From the NCBI GenBank assembly GCA_012934845.2, contig WNNJ02002713.1, positions 124,001 through 188,000 on the forward strand: 64,000 nt of DNA. Direction: 5' to 3'. A program made the translations under genes and the position numbers. Numbering within the stretch: the first letter of the stretch is position 1; every line of letters starts with the position of its first letter. Under the pieces are notes generated by a model that saw only the letters and a program-made list of their open reading frames with translations, ran no database searches and was not told the DNA's origin. Below are positions 31,630-43,804 of this stretch, piece by piece. This stretch comes from Pomphorhynchus laevis. Taxonomy: Eukaryota; Acanthocephala; Palaeacanthocephala; Echinorhynchida; Pomphorhynchidae.

Positions 31630-33118
31630 GCGCGGGAAGCGAGGATCCCTGAGGCACATGGAAATTGTCCTAGCCAGCACGAAGCTGATCATCCGTCTTA
31701 TTCTGCCGATTTTATGATTGTAGTCTGAACTGTTTTTGGCTGCCAACAGGGTTGCTATGCGCTTTAGAACGATAGACGCCAAGAGGCCTTCCTTTTCTGA
31801 GGATGAGAAGGTAACCGGGAAGAACGTACCTTGTTCAACCCTAGATATCCTTTCGAGGTATAGCGCGTTTTTACGTGCCGCGTTGTATGCGTGTGCGGTT
31901 GATGGGGACTTGGTTGAGCACGATAAAGCACCGCACTTAAAAAAATACTATATCCAGGAAGTATCGCTCACATTGGTTATCAAACAGTCCTATACATACC
32001 ACATCTGCTCTGGCATCACGGTCCCTTAGCATCGTCGAAACTTCGAACACTTCTCGTTCGTGGACTGGGGTAAGCATTGGCTCGATCGCTGTACACGGCG
32101 CGATTTTCGATAGTACTTCTGCGAAGGTGTCACGAATCATGTTGTGCCGAATAATGGCAAGGCCACCCCTCTTGCAAGAAAGTGCATGAGTTAAAGAGTT
32201 TTGCATACCACAAATGCAAAGTGGTGGGGCGTCGGGCGGTGTTATGCCATACCTGCCACAAAGAGCGTCTTTAAATTCACGAGCCGAGATGTGATATCCC
32301 TCTCTGGCTAATGGCCTGGAACTTAGCAATAAAGAAGAGCCTTTCTCTACTGCTTAAGCAATTGCATGTATTATTGTTGGGGAAGCGATTTCCGCTAGCT
32401 GATTAGAAATGCATTGCCATAGGTATATTTACAACCTTCTTATAGTTGTCAATGCCGATTGCAAAGCATCTTCGTTGTGGGCTTCAATATCAATTGCCTG
32501 ACAAACACTGGATGACCAGTGGAGTTCCAGATCTAGCTTTGTTGTGGGGTCACTATCACCTATACTCCCGTGCGACTGGTAGGCTGAACGCGAGCCTAGA
32601 ACTTGTGTCGATATTGTCAAGACCACAAATTCGTGGTAGTAAACTATTCGAGAGTGCTATTTCGAGTGGCGTGAAGGCATCAGAGTCGAAAGATCAGCTA
32701 CTTTGTGCGTAACACAATTTATGTTGGACTGCATGAGCCAGGCATGCATAGGCATTTTGCGGATCAGTATTAGATACCTCGGCAAGTCGATCAACGAGTG
32801 TCGTGCATCCATTTACTTTGTTTTCAAACCATCCGTCGATGAATGGTTTCGGGACGATATGTGAGACGAGAATCTCGATACCCTCACATAACACTGAGAT
32901 ATAACTGTCTGTAAAAATTCGCTCAGCGTGTGAGAAATTGTTGGGGTGTACGAGAAGACGGCACTTTGATTGACTGCAGTTGAAACCGTACTTCGGACCT
33001 TCTGTCAATGCAAAGTACAAGACGGAATGGCATTTCTCCGCGGATCCCACGATGTTTGCATCCTCTGCATACAATTTCTGTGCAATAGCCTGTTCGTGAT
33101 TTTGGATGCGATCTATCA
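31630..33118 (-). mobile_element. RLE LINE copy A3, 5'-truncated
   Basis: RT end at 32694-33119 (KLYAEDANIVG, a changed YADD; YGFNCSQSKCRLLVH). CCHC knuckle and nuclease start at 31937-32329 (LCICGMQNSLTHALSCKRGG, IIRHNMIRD, DARADVVCIG, RYFLDIVFF). The nuclease end follows in another frame (31640-31935, ARKNALYLERISRVEQGTFF). Its 5' end at 33119 abuts a ~52-base copy of its own 32519-32572 and then the 662-bp tandem duplication. Confidence 0.8.
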
Positions 33119-34349
33119 ATGGAGTTCCAGATCTTGCTTTGTTGTGGGGTCACGAACACCTATACCCGCGTATACGGGGGTATAGGTATTACGACGCGGC
33201 GTAGGCCACCATGGTGAGAGGGTGTAGGGCACCACGGCGTAGGCCACCATCCCATTGTGTAAAGCCCTCAGCTGATTACCATATCTGGCCATCGACCGCT
33301 AACATTCCATCACTAAAATAAGCGTTTGAGAGCACAGGTAATAATAATTTATTTAACGTGGCAAATGCGTGCCAGCTGCACGCTTACAAGTCGACTAACA
33401 AAAAAATGAAAAAGTCAAACAGATAAATTGTTTAAATGGGATCGAATTTGGAGTTTAAAGCACGGCAAGGAAGTTGATTGGCGTAACAGTAAACAGGACG
33501 AGAATTATCAAGAAATGTAAGGTTGAGAATTGAACGGGTATGAAAAGTTACAAGGCGGAAAGCAACGAGAAGAAGACGAATTTGAACACGACAATAAATT
33601 GTAGGAATATCGAGAGAAGCGAGATGGCAGGATGTATAATCAAAACGACGAAGACAGATGAGAACTCGGACGGCTGCGTTAACGATGAATGGCATTTCTC
33701 CGCGGATCCCACGATGTTTGCATCCTCTGCATACAATTTCTGTGCAATAGCCTGTTCGTGATTTTGGATGCGATCTATCAATGGAGTTCCAGATCTTGCT
33801 TTGTTGTGGGGTCACGAACACCTATACCCGCGTATACGGGGGTATAGGTATTACGACGCGGCGTAGGCCACCATGGTGAGAGGGTGTAGGGCACCACGGC
33901 GTAGGCCACCATCCCATTGTGTAAAGCCCTCAGCTGATTACCATATCTGGCCATCGACCGCTAACATTCCATCACTAAAATAAGCGTTTGAGAGCACAGG
34001 TAATAATAATTTATTTAACGTGGCAAATGCGTGCCAGCTGCACGCTTACAAGTCGACTAACAAAAAAATGAAAAAGTCAAACAGATAAATTGTTTAAATG
34101 GGATCGAATTTGGAGTTTAAAGCACGGCAAGGAAGTTGATTGGCGTAACAGTAAACAGGACGAGAATTATCAAGAAATGTAAGGTTGAGAATTGAACGGG
34201 TATGAAAAGTTACAAGGCGGAAAGCAACGAGAAGAAGACGAATTTGAACACGACAATAAATTGTAGGAATATCGAGAGAAGCGAGATGGCAGGATGTATA
34301 ATCAAAACGACGAAGACAGATGAGAACTCGGACGGCTGCGTTAACGATG
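33026..34349. repeat. Tandem duplication, two 662-bp units
   Basis: Unit 1 is 33026-33687 and unit 2 is 33688-34349. I find no difference between them by eye. The unit joins the 5' end of RLE LINE A3 to the 3' tail and C-terminus of CR1-like LINE B5, so it arose after both elements were in place. Confidence 0.95.
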
Positions 34350-35340
34350 CGTTGTAGAGGAAGAGTGGAATTAGGTGAGTTGGAAAATAGACTAAGACAA
34401 TGAACAAGTCTAGAAAAAGGAGAGAAGATATGAGAGTCTTACAAGAAGGGAAATCGATCAATCTACGAACTTGACGGAGATTGCGGAGTATCAAGGTAGA
34501 TGAGCGTACTTTATCTCTAACGAAATGTTCAAGTGAAAGTCGGTTGTCGAAATGGAAGCCTAGGAAAACAAGATTATCAACGATAGGAAGAATTGTAGAA
34601 TTTAATGATACAGAGGGAGGTTCGAAGCCGAGGCGTCGAGGTAGGATACACATAATTTTGGATTTATCAGGATTCAGAGAAAGGCGTAGAGAGGAAAGAT
34701 TATTGGAAATTGAGACAAGACAGTTGGAAGCAGAAACACTAAGGTCGTGAATACGATAAACAGGTTCATGATCATAGATGATAATGTCATTAGCATATTG
34801 CATAACATGGAAGTTAAATGTATGAGAGATCAAAGACAGGTCCCCAATAAGAAGAGAGAACAGCATATGGCATAATACGGAGCCTTGTGGAACACCGGAC
34901 GGAATGGACGAAGGATGGAGAGAAAAAGAGTTAGAATAGACGCGAAATGTACGGTTTGATAGATATGAAGAAAACCATGATACAGTGGGTAAAGAGAAGC
35001 CATAATCATGACGAAGGCGATGGAGAAGAATCGAGTGATCGACGATGTCAAAAGCAGACGATAGATCAAGAGAAACTATGACACTACATAATTTATGATC
35101 GCGCGATATGAGTAAGTCGTGATAAACTTTAAGTCAGGCAATTTCGGTAGAGTAATTAGAGCGAAAAGCGGCTTGGAAGGGAGGAAATAAGTGGGAGGAA
35201 AAGAGATATGCATTAACTTGCTTAAGAACGAGACGCTCAAAGAGTTTAGAGAGGGTTGAGAGAAGTGAGATAGGGCGGTACGAAGATAGTAGTGAGGAGT
35301 CGAGATATGGCTTTTTGAGGAGGGCGAACAGTGGCGCAAA
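33345..35340 (-). mobile_element. CR1-like LINE B5, 5'-truncated, 3' end duplicated
   Basis: RT: 35076-35339 (finger), 34830-35069 and 34210-34866 with FHVMQYANDIIIYDH (YADD changed to YAND), SLNPDKSKIMCILPRR, FHFDNRLSLEHFVRDKV, and the C-terminal [18 protein letters not shown] shifted frame. The 3' tail with hairpin occurs twice, at 33367-33383 and 34029-34045, because of the 662-bp duplication. The copy ends abruptly at 35340 against Naiad-like sequence. Confidence 0.8.
33367..33383 (-). other. Family B terminal hairpin (G-C variant)
   Basis: In sense: GCGTGC - AGCTG - GCACGC, six perfect pairs. An identical copy lies at 34029-34045. Confidence 0.6.
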
Positions 35341-35940
35341 TAAAAATAAATAATAAATAATTATATAAGATTTTATACAATTAATATTTATATCAAGTTA
35401 AAATTTATAAATTAAATTTAAAATAAAATTGAATTTTTATGAATTGATTAATAAATAACATACGATGTATAAGAATAAGGATCAAAGGTTATCAGGAGGA
35501 ACTTTTACGCTTTAACTTATCTTAAAAAAATTAAAGTGTTATAATTATAATTGTTATTAACTTCTTAGAGTTACTAATTTACTAATTACTTATTTTACTT
35601 ATGTCTGCTCGTCATATTAAGTTTTTCTATTTGTTTTATATTTTTAATTTTTCAAATTTTTAAAACTTTAATTTATATTTAATTTATATTTTTAACGCTT
35701 CGAATCAAATCAGCTAACTGAGTCTACGTATTTAATATAATAATAAAATAAACAAAACATAATAATGCTAAATCAAAATTTAATATTTAAATAATAAATA
35801 AATAATTGTTAATAGATTTTCTATAATTTAAATCAAGTTAAAATAAAAATTGAAATTTAAAATAAACGTCATTTTTATGAATTGACTAATAAATAACAGA
35901 CGTTGTATCAGAATAAGAATTAGAGGTTATCGGGAGAAAT
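35341..35940 (-). mobile_element. Naiad 3'-terminal fragments (two)
   Basis: 35341-35530 is a diverged piece of the Naiad 3' region without its start. 35704-35940 begins with the conserved terminus AAATCAGCTAACTGAGTCTA and stops before the pseudoknot. Neither piece encodes protein. 35530-35700 is AT-rich filler. Confidence 0.7.
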
Positions 35941-36720
35941 AAATATAAGCACATACTTTACTCCAAGTCCATCCCGTTTGATCGAATTCCTATCTCATCT
36001 CTAAGGCTAATAGCGGCCACACCGCGAAGGAACCTCCGAGTCTATCCCAGATGACTGAATTCTTAACCTTATCTCTAAGACTAAGACTAGTCACATCGCG
36101 AAGAGACCTCATTACGGTCGCCTGTCTCCGAGATCTTATTCAATAATCATAATCAAAGATCACGTCATAACTCAAAGCTCATTACCATATATTAAGGTAG
36201 GAATAAAGATTGTGCGGTAAACCAAAAGCTTCGCCTAAAGAATCTACTCCCGCTTCACCACGACATACCTGTACTGGCTCATATGGCCGCTAGGTGCCAG
36301 TCGATTAAGTATTAAGCTGGCACCTATTGCCAATAAGCCTCTTCATGGAGCGGCTAAGGCAACGTATGTTCGGCATTCGTCGATCAACGGCTAAATAATT
36401 GGCTGGCTTGCATAATTCGTAGGTATAGTCCTTTCATATACTATCTCAGATCCCTCCGATGACTTCCACGGCGGATTAGACAATGAACGAAAAGGTTGAA
36501 GAGAGTAACGAAGGCCTGGTTCCTTGCAGTAATGATTTTGGATCATCAAAGGATATTGGGAACGGGAGATGACCGAACAAGCAAAATCACTCCGATGACT
36601 CCAACGGCAGATTGGACAATGGACGAAAAGGCGGAATATAGTTACGGAGGCCTGTCTCCTTACATTAGCGATGTTGGATCATCAAAGAATATCGGGAACG
36701 GGAGATAGCGAACAAATAAA
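35941..36720. repeat. Unidentified repeat-bearing block
   Basis: GC content is higher than in the neighbours. Two internal tandem structures are visible: a ~75-bp pair (35967-36110, CCATCCC.../CTATCCC... with TCGCGAAG-like ends), and a ~137-bp pair at about 36453-36589 and 36590-36720 (CTCCGATGAC...GGGAACGGGAGAT). A 10-bp hairpin TAGGTGCCAG/CTGGCACCTA lies at about 36289-36324. No protein and no family recognised. Confidence 0.6.
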
Positions 36721-36986
36721 TCAAGACAATAAAAATGACAAGCAACAAATTTACAAAAAATAAATCAAGTGCGAAGAACAATGGTCAACTCACCACTGAC
36801 CGAAGGAGTTTTCATTGTCGGGTGCCGTGTGACCGGGCAGTTGCTCTGGGGAACGTCTTATAGCAAAACATGTACACTACTATTACACAGACGATTATCT
36901 AAACGAGCAGAGATGAATTACCTAAACGAGTAGCGATTACCTAAACGCGCATTGATATGCTTACATTTGTTTTAATTGCGGCCTTA

Positions 36987-37052
36987 AATTGTTCCTTAAT
37001 TGTTTTAAGAAACAATTAAGGAACAATTCATGAAACTTCTACAAGTTTCATG
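36987..37052. repeat. Two abutting perfect hairpins
   Basis: The first has 19-bp arms (36987-37005 / 37010-37028, loop TAAG). The second starts at the next base with 10-bp arms (37029-37038 / 37043-37052, loop CTAC). The flanks from 36721 to 37161 show no gene. Confidence 0.9.
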
Positions 37053-37161
37053 ATAATTTATTTTATGTAATTTGTTGTACAGCCTTAAATTTGTTGACAT
37101 CTCTATTTTTATAATATCATTCATATTAAACTACCTTTACAATTTAGAAATTTAAATATAT

Positions 37162-37296
37162 AAATCAAATCAGCTAACTGAGTCTACGTATTTAATATAG
37201 TTATAAAATAAACAAAACAATAATGCTAAATCAAAATTTTATAATTAAATAATAAAATAAATAATTGTTTTAAGATTTTTTATAATTTAAATCAAG
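37162..37296 (-). mobile_element. Naiad 3'-terminal fragment
   Basis: It begins with the conserved AAATCAGCTAACTGAGTCTA terminus and is cut after about 135 bases, where CR1-like LINE B6 starts. Confidence 0.7.
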
Positions 37297-37810
37297 TTAA
37301 ATCGACGTAAGTTCAGAATCAAACAGAATGCAGAGATCATCGGGAGAGAGATAGTTAAGAGGAAGTGAAAAAGTGAAGAAATTGAGTAAGGCTGTGCACA
37401 GAATAGGGATATCGAGAAGTTTCCATTGTCGACTTGGTGTGGGTGATGGTAAAGGCGGAGAAGGAGGATGGGGACGAGTAAGAGTAAGAGTGACAAGGAA
37501 ATGATCGGACAAACCAGAATCAGTAATTGACAAGGAAGTATATTTATTGAAGCAGATAGGGACAGCAATGATGTCAAGAGCACTGCCGAGAATATGAGTT
37601 GGGCTTGTTGAAAGTAATTTATAGTTAAAATCAGAAAAAAGATTAGTTAAAGTGGTAGAGTCAGAGTCAGCCGGGCGATCAAGACGAATGATAAAGTCAC
37701 CGAGAACAAATGAAGGAGTATAAGACAATGAACAGTGAGAGCCTGGACAGTATACAATCACAAGTTCGAGAGGGAAAGGAGTTGATGATCTGCATATTAG
37801 CAATTCGAAA

Positions 37811-38395
37811 TGCTAACAATGATAATTGCTAACAACGTGTAATTTATATCATTCCGTGTGCAGATTGTGAGAAGACCTATGTTGGACAAACTAAACAAGG
37901 TTTAAAAAGAGAACGTACAAACATAAGTACACACTGAAAAAAAGTGATACATCTTCAGCAATATTCGATCATGTTATTGAGACCGGCCATAACATTGATT
38001 TTGAAAGCACAGATATTCTACATAAAGAAAAACAGTTAGGACGTAGGCTCGTTTTGTAATCATTGTACATTTTCATCTTTCCTACAATGGAAGGGAATAA
38101 ATCTAACTGGTCCTTAAAATTCCCTACACAAGACGTACAAAAATATGTAAACTATAAACTTGCTAAACATCGTGATAAGGTTGCTAAAATGAAATCAGCT
38201 ATTGCCGATAGGTCTATAGCTTAGTTACATTATTTTTAATTGAATTTTCTTTTGTGTAATATTTTCTTCTACTTTTAGATTGAAAACGACTGCTAAGTAC
38301 AGTCGAAATATCAAATAAATAAAGTTCTTTTTGTATTCTCGGGGATGGTTCGCAATAAAAAAGTTACTTTTGACCCGAAAGAAATTCTCAACGAT
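37811..38395 (+). mobile_element. PLE 3' fragment with C-terminal GIY-YIG (D2), 9-bp target duplication
   Basis: GIY-YIG remnants (YIIPCADCEKTYVGQTKQGL, then SSAIFDHVIETGHNIDFEST) are followed by a basic tail (KFPTQDVQKYVNYKLAKHRD) and a hammerhead-like hairpin (38278-38314). AATTCGAAA flanks it at 37802-37810 and 38396-38404. The coding frame is broken. The insertion is 5'-truncated to 585 bp. Confidence 0.75.
38278..38314 (+). other. Hammerhead-like core relic after GIY-YIG
   Basis: GATTGAAAA, CGACTG/CAGTCG hairpin with loop CTAAGTA, then GAAA. Strand order as in a hammerhead, but CTGANGA is altered. Confidence 0.4.
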
Positions 38396-38684
38396 AATTC
38401 GAAAGAAGTGGAACGGATGTTAGCATTATTTTTACGTAGAAATGTTGGGTGACGAGCAATAGCAACAATACCGCCATTGTTAGAAGCAGTAGATGTGGAA
38501 GAGACAATTGGACGAGCTGATTCAACTAGAGAACAATCAGAGCGGTATAGACGACGAATAGCAAGATCGTCAGAGTCAGAGCGCCATAATTCGGTAATGC
38601 AGAGAATATCGATAGATAATTGATCGAAAATATCAAGGAGCAGATCAGCTTTAAGAAGAATGGAGCGAGTGTTATTATTATTAA

Positions 38685-41280
38685 TTTACACCAGACAGAC
38701 TGTCGTTTATTCAAACGACAATTGCAGAACTCTGTAGTCACAAAGTTCTTCAATTGTCGTTTGAATACAGTTTTTGATGTACATGTTACTATGTGAGCAG
38801 GTAGATTGTTCCATACAGTGCGCACCCTATCTGGTAAACCTCTGTATACATCTCTGATGTGCCGTTTCGCCATGATGTGAAGGTCGTGACCTCTGAGTGT
38901 TGATTCCTTGCGGATGGGGAAGATATCTGTCAAAGGATGATCACGACGGTTTACGGCTGCCCATGTCATCACCAAGTCTGATATTAATAGAGACTTGTCT
39001 ATTGATGTAACGCCTAGCAAGGGAATTATACTTTCAAATGGTAAGTCTCTTATCGAGGGAACCAAATGCGTTGATTTGCGTAGCACTTTTTCAATATTCG
39101 TATGCTTAGTTTTTGATTGAGGATGCATGGCTTGCGATGCATATAACACGTTACTCAGAATAAACAATTCGTAAAGTGGTTTAAATGACGGAATGTCGAC
39201 TCTGCGAATAGTTCTGCGCAGCATAGCAAGAATTTGTAAGCACTTAGTTTTGACCGCAGTGGAGTTGGTGTTTGTTTTATGGTCATTTGTTATTTTTACA
39301 CCTAGGTCCTTGTAAGAGTTGACCATGTTTATTTGCCTTCCGCTTACTTCATAGTTTGCAATATGTCGCCTGCGTCCAATGTGCATATGAGCACATTTTC
39401 TGGGTTTATAGTCAGATTCATTGCATCTGCCCAATGCTGCAGGTTCGATATGTCCAATTGTAGGATGTGCACGTCGTTGTCGTTTTTGATGGCCCGCCAA
39501 ATTTTAATATCATCTGCATATAGAATACAGTCAGAAGCTATAAGTGGTATTACGCTATTGATGTATATATTAAAGAGCGTTGGGCTCAGGACTGAACCTT
39601 GTGGAACGCCAGAGTGTAGTTGAATGTTAGATGAAAACGAGTCTCATATTTTAACCGTAAATGAGCGACTGTATAAGAAGTTATAAATCCAATGAAGGAT
39701 GCAAGTGTGCACTTTAATGTCATATAATTTACCGATCAGGATTGAATGGTCTACTCGATCAAACGCTCGCGATAAATCAAAAAAGACAATGTCAACGTCG
39801 TGTCTGGCATTTATCGAAGAGGCCCAGCTGTGTATCGCTGTGAGTAAGTTTGTCGTAGTGGATCTTAGTTTACGGAAACCATGTTGTTGATTATCCATGA
39901 TTCCCTTCCTGTTGATGAATGTCTCCAATTCAGCAAGCACTATTCGCTCCAAGACTTTGCAAGATATGCATGTAAGGCTGATTGGACGGTAGTTCGATAA
40001 ACGTTATTTATTTCCTTTCTTATAGATCGGGCACACTATTGCGGTTCTCCAGTCATCAGGTAAGGTCAATGTATATAACGAGGCAACAAATAGGCGATGA
40101 AGAGGTGTACACACAGTGATAGCGAGTTCACGCAGGGCAATTGATGGTATGCCGTCTGGCCCAGAGGAATTAGTTCTTGGTAGTCTTCTTAGTTCCGAGA
40201 ATACATTATTCAGTTGAACGATTTTCAGGCATTCGTCCTGATTAGCTGAGGTATTATTCCTTTCGAAACGTCCGAACGTTACCTTCTTACTGATTGATGA
40301 CGGGTTCGCCATTGCAAATTCGTTTGCAAATAAATCAGCAATCGATTTTTGGTCGCATACCAAGTTGTCCGCATCTTCCAATACGCATTGTAGTTGAGTG
40401 TGTATTGATTTGTTCTGCTTAGTTACAAACGAATAGAATCGCTTTGGGTCAGATCGAATTTGGGAACATAGATTATTCAGGAATGTCCGTTGCTCATAGC
40501 GTTTAATTGACGTCACGTAGTTTCGAGCTTTTCTGTAAGCCTCGAAAGTGCCGTGCCCAGTTCTGTATTTGTGAAATGCCAAGTTGCGTTTTTTGATTGC
40601 CTGTCTTACAGAGTATACTAGCCACTGAATTGCTTGCCTTTGTTTCGTTTTTACGTTCATGGTAGGTGAAAATATGTCAATCAGATGATGGAGCACGTCT
40701 TGAAAATCGTTACATGCCATGTTTACGCCAACGGAGAATGGATTAAGCCACTGATGATGTGACAAAAGTGCGGCAATTGTGGTGTAGTCAGTTTTGTATA
40801 CGTTGATTCTGGAAACAGGAGGCACAAGATCCTTGACGATGTTTGGAAATGTCAGTTCTATAATTAGCACAAGATGATCGCTGGATCCTAAGGGAGGCCT
40901 AAAGTGTATGTGTTTGACGTCATTGATGTTTTTTTGAGAGGCACAAGTCTAGAAGTGATGTAGACTCGTTTCTTATCTCGTGAATTCGTGGACATGTTGC
41001 ACTAGGACAGTATTGGTCTGAGTGGTCGTGTTTAATACAGGAGTAGAGGAGCAGGATAACTGTAGTAGTCGTACTGATGTACAAAAACCGCATGTGAACT
41101 GTTTACGTTTATACACCGAGTGGTCGGATATTTTAACACGAACAAGTGTCCATACATCACAATCTTTGGAATCGCATCCAACTTCAAAGCTGGTATAACC
41201 ATCATTGCATTCCGATGTATAAGACTCTTGATCAGGAACAGGGATCTGAGATCGCGCTTTTTTAGGCATGACATTTTATC
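38685..41280 (-). mobile_element. CR1-like LINE G1, near full length
   Basis: PHD-like half finger (40973-41269, VGCDSKDCDVWTL...FTCGFC). The APE is missing except for a short C-terminal part. The linker and RT N-terminus (40004-40870, 288 aa, RRLPRTNSSGPDGIPSIALR, DDWRTAIVCPIYKKGNK) run into the RT palm (39644-39952, QQHGFRKLRSTTTNLL, FFDLSRAFDRVDHSIL) and thumb/C-terminus (38526-39500). The palm GVPQG and YADD lie in shifted frames near 39520-39600. About four breaks. Confidence 0.85.
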
Positions 41281-41318
41281 GATATATTGAGCTCAATCCG
41301 CGAGCGTAGCGAGCGAAA

Positions 41319-41452
41319 CTGCCAGGAATAATTGGAACTGACAGGAATAATCTGGAACTGACAGGAATAATCTGGAACTGACAGGAATAATCTGGAACTG
41401 ACAGGAATAATCTGGAACTGACATGATTAATCTGAAACTGACAGGAATAATT
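41319..41452. repeat. 20-bp tandem repeat in the 5' UTR of G1
   Basis: Unit GAACTGACAGGAATAATCTG, about 6.5 copies, directly upstream of the G1 start. On the G1 sense strand it contains CAGTTCCAGATT, also the core of the repeat upstream of B7. Confidence 0.9.
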
Positions 41453-41639
41453 GTATGTTAATTATTTTTCAAACTATTTTTAAGATTATACTATATTATA
41501 TTATTAAGGTTATATTATATTATTTTTTAAGGTTTATATTATCTTAAACTATTACAAATCATATGTGTATTTTGGACGTTTAAAAACTAAGAGAGATAAC
41601 ATATACATACAATAATATACACAAGATAATATACAAAGA

Positions 41640-42790
41640 TAATATACACGATATTCGACGAACAAATTCACAATGTGTAAGCAGAAGAAGAGTACCTCTT
41701 TCGTTAAAGCAGAACACGATATTGAGTCAACAGCTGCAATTAAACAGAAACCTGATTTTGTTACTCTCGAAAATGGTTGTGACTCAGCGGATTGTGAAAT
41801 ATGGACAATTGTTAACGTTTATGAGTCTTCAAAAAGTAAAATTAAAACGGCGCCGTTTTTATGTGGTTTTTGCACTTCTGCTAAATTGACATTACTATTC
41901 AACATCCACTCAAAGGATCGGCCAAACATTGCATCTATCTCGAAAAATGTGATTAAACCAGTAATGACGACTATAATCCAAAACGACCAGTCTCATGATT
42001 TACCTGTAGAATTATATGAACTTGTGCCTGCTTGGATACAATTGTACCTACGCTATCCCGTTGTAATAAGAATTTAGCCCCATTCGGATAAGAAACTAAC
42101 GATAATCGCACACTGGAGACATTGAAAGACAAGTTTTAATATAGGCGATTTGAGGTAAAATAATGATGTCGAAAATGACATGAAAATCGTAGAAATATGA
42201 TAGTAGCGGTTTCGCATACTTAGATCCGTGTTTAAATCGTTATACATCCAATAAATCTACATGTCTGTTACCCGAGTCAACAGACAACACTAGAGTGAGT
42301 TCCCCTGTGGAGTACATTTCTACTTTTTCACGAATACGTAAACAGCATAATTATTCTCGTGCTATCATTTTCACGAATGTACCGGAATCAGCTTCAGTCA
42401 GCATTCAAAATCGATTAGATGATGATTTGCCAAAGATACAAGCTTTCTTGTCAATTATTCTGGCAAATTCTATTACAGAGGTCACTTCTAAATTTAGAGT
42501 TGTAGCTTTATTCCGTGTTGGTTAAAATGATCGTAATCGTTCTAGACTGTTGAAAGCAATACTTACTCACAAGGTTGCTGTGCAGCTCATTTTTCTGAAC
42601 TTTTTTGTCTCACAGGATCTTTCTATAATCTTACAAGATTATAGAAAGATCTTGATGTGAACGAACGTAAACATATGTACGAAGTTAAACAAGTTTCAAA
42701 AGCGCGCTTAGATACCGGAGAGACTAACTGGACGATCAAAAAATTCATTGTGTTTGTTAAAAAATTATTAAAAACCATGTGAAAAAGTTT
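41640..42790 (+). mobile_element. CR1-like LINE 5' fragment G4 (ORF1 part only)
   Basis: 41673-42077 carries the PHD-like half finger (NGCDSADCEIWTIV...FLCGFCTS). 42295-42525 carries the RRM-like block (YSRAIIFTNVPESASVSIQN, RLDDDLPKIQAFLSIIL), and a basic helix remnant continues to about 42780. RT and APE are absent, so this is the 5' end alone, divergently placed to G1. A perfect 17-bp foldback (42616-42632 / 42635-42651) sits where the KDLDVNER motif should begin. Confidence 0.75.
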
Positions 42791-43804
42791 AACCTTAAAA
42801 AAGTTTGGAATATAATATACATATAATTGATACCTACAATCCAACATAATACACAAATTACACGGCGACCATCGACGACAAGCCAGAGTTCACTCTCAAA
42901 TGCCTCGGGAAAGACCAGCCGCAAGTCATCGATGCTGCAACTGCAACGGACAAGCAGCAGTGTGCAAGGGATGCCGTTGTGCCAAAAGCAAAGTACCATG
43001 TCTCGACTGCCTGGCTCCAAACTGTAGGAATCATCCTACAGCTCTAGTCCCTGTTATAACCGGCTTTACAGTAAAAGAAAACACCGTTGCAGACGATCAT
43101 CTCTTACAAGTAGATGAATTTTTCCCTATGCGGATTCCTATTTCTGAGGGATCACCTAGTGACTGCATTACTCAAAACACTGAACGAACAACCGTCATCA
43201 GCCCAGTTGGAAACGACGGGCATTTAGAACCAGATCTCGATGAAATATATCGCGAGGTGATATTATGACATCCAAATATGCTTAAATTACCGAAATGCAA
43301 AGCAAGTCATGACTTTATCGACACGTTATCCTCCGTTTATAGACGGAGTGTGAACACTCCCGTTGATATGCATTTTCAATAAAAATACTGCAACAGTACT
43401 TTGTCAACTTGTGCTCCAGCGTGGCGGAACGGAAAAAGTCGCAGTGAGACGTAAACATATCCAACGTCGAATTAGCCTATGGAGTGAAAACAAAGTGATG
43501 GAACTTTTTAACGAAGCAAAGGCTGTACAATTTCGAAGAAACAATACTCTTCAACAACGCTCAAAAAAGAACGCTCACTGGGTCACGAAGTTTAACAGAA
43601 TGATGACTCATGGCTCGATAAGAGATGCCATGCGACTCCTGGAACAACCGGACCATCAATATCAGAATTTAAAGCTAGATGACGTTGTTGACTCACACTC
43701 AGTGAGGCAAAAATTATGTTAGCTTCATCCGGAGGCAACACCTGCAACTTCTGGGGCTGTGCTTCGAAAACAGCCCCAGAAATATAACTGAACATCATCC
43801 GATT

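Larger units (their letters stand above)
37297..38684 (-). mobile_element. CR1-like LINE B6 (APE domain only), interrupted by a PLE
   Basis: The APE endonuclease lies in two pieces. 38421-38684 holds NTRSILLKADLLLDIF, LWRSDSDDLAIRRLY, NNGGIVAIARHPTFL. 37297-37803 holds LVIVYCPGSHCSLSYT, LGDFIIRLDRP, DSGLSDHFLVTLTL. The SDH and GDF motifs of the APE fold are kept. The interruption is a PLE fragment (37811-38395) flanked by the 9-bp repeat AATTCGAAA. There is no RT, and the right end coincides with the 3' end of G1. Confidence 0.8.

Noticed and set aside
36289-36324. Hairpin TAGGTGCCAG/CTGGCACCTA as a second hammerhead
   Set aside because: It resembles stem I, but no CTGANGA follows and no GAAA precedes the closing stem.
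41293-41330. GCGAGCGTAGCGAGCGAAAC as a hammerhead core
   Set aside because: GAAAC and a hairpin are present, but there is no CTGANGA upstream and no flanking stems.
41319-41452. CRISPR-like array
   Set aside because: The units are directly adjacent without unique spacers and lie in an animal LINE 5' UTR. The same applies to 4011-4124, 47356-47519 and 59902-60046.
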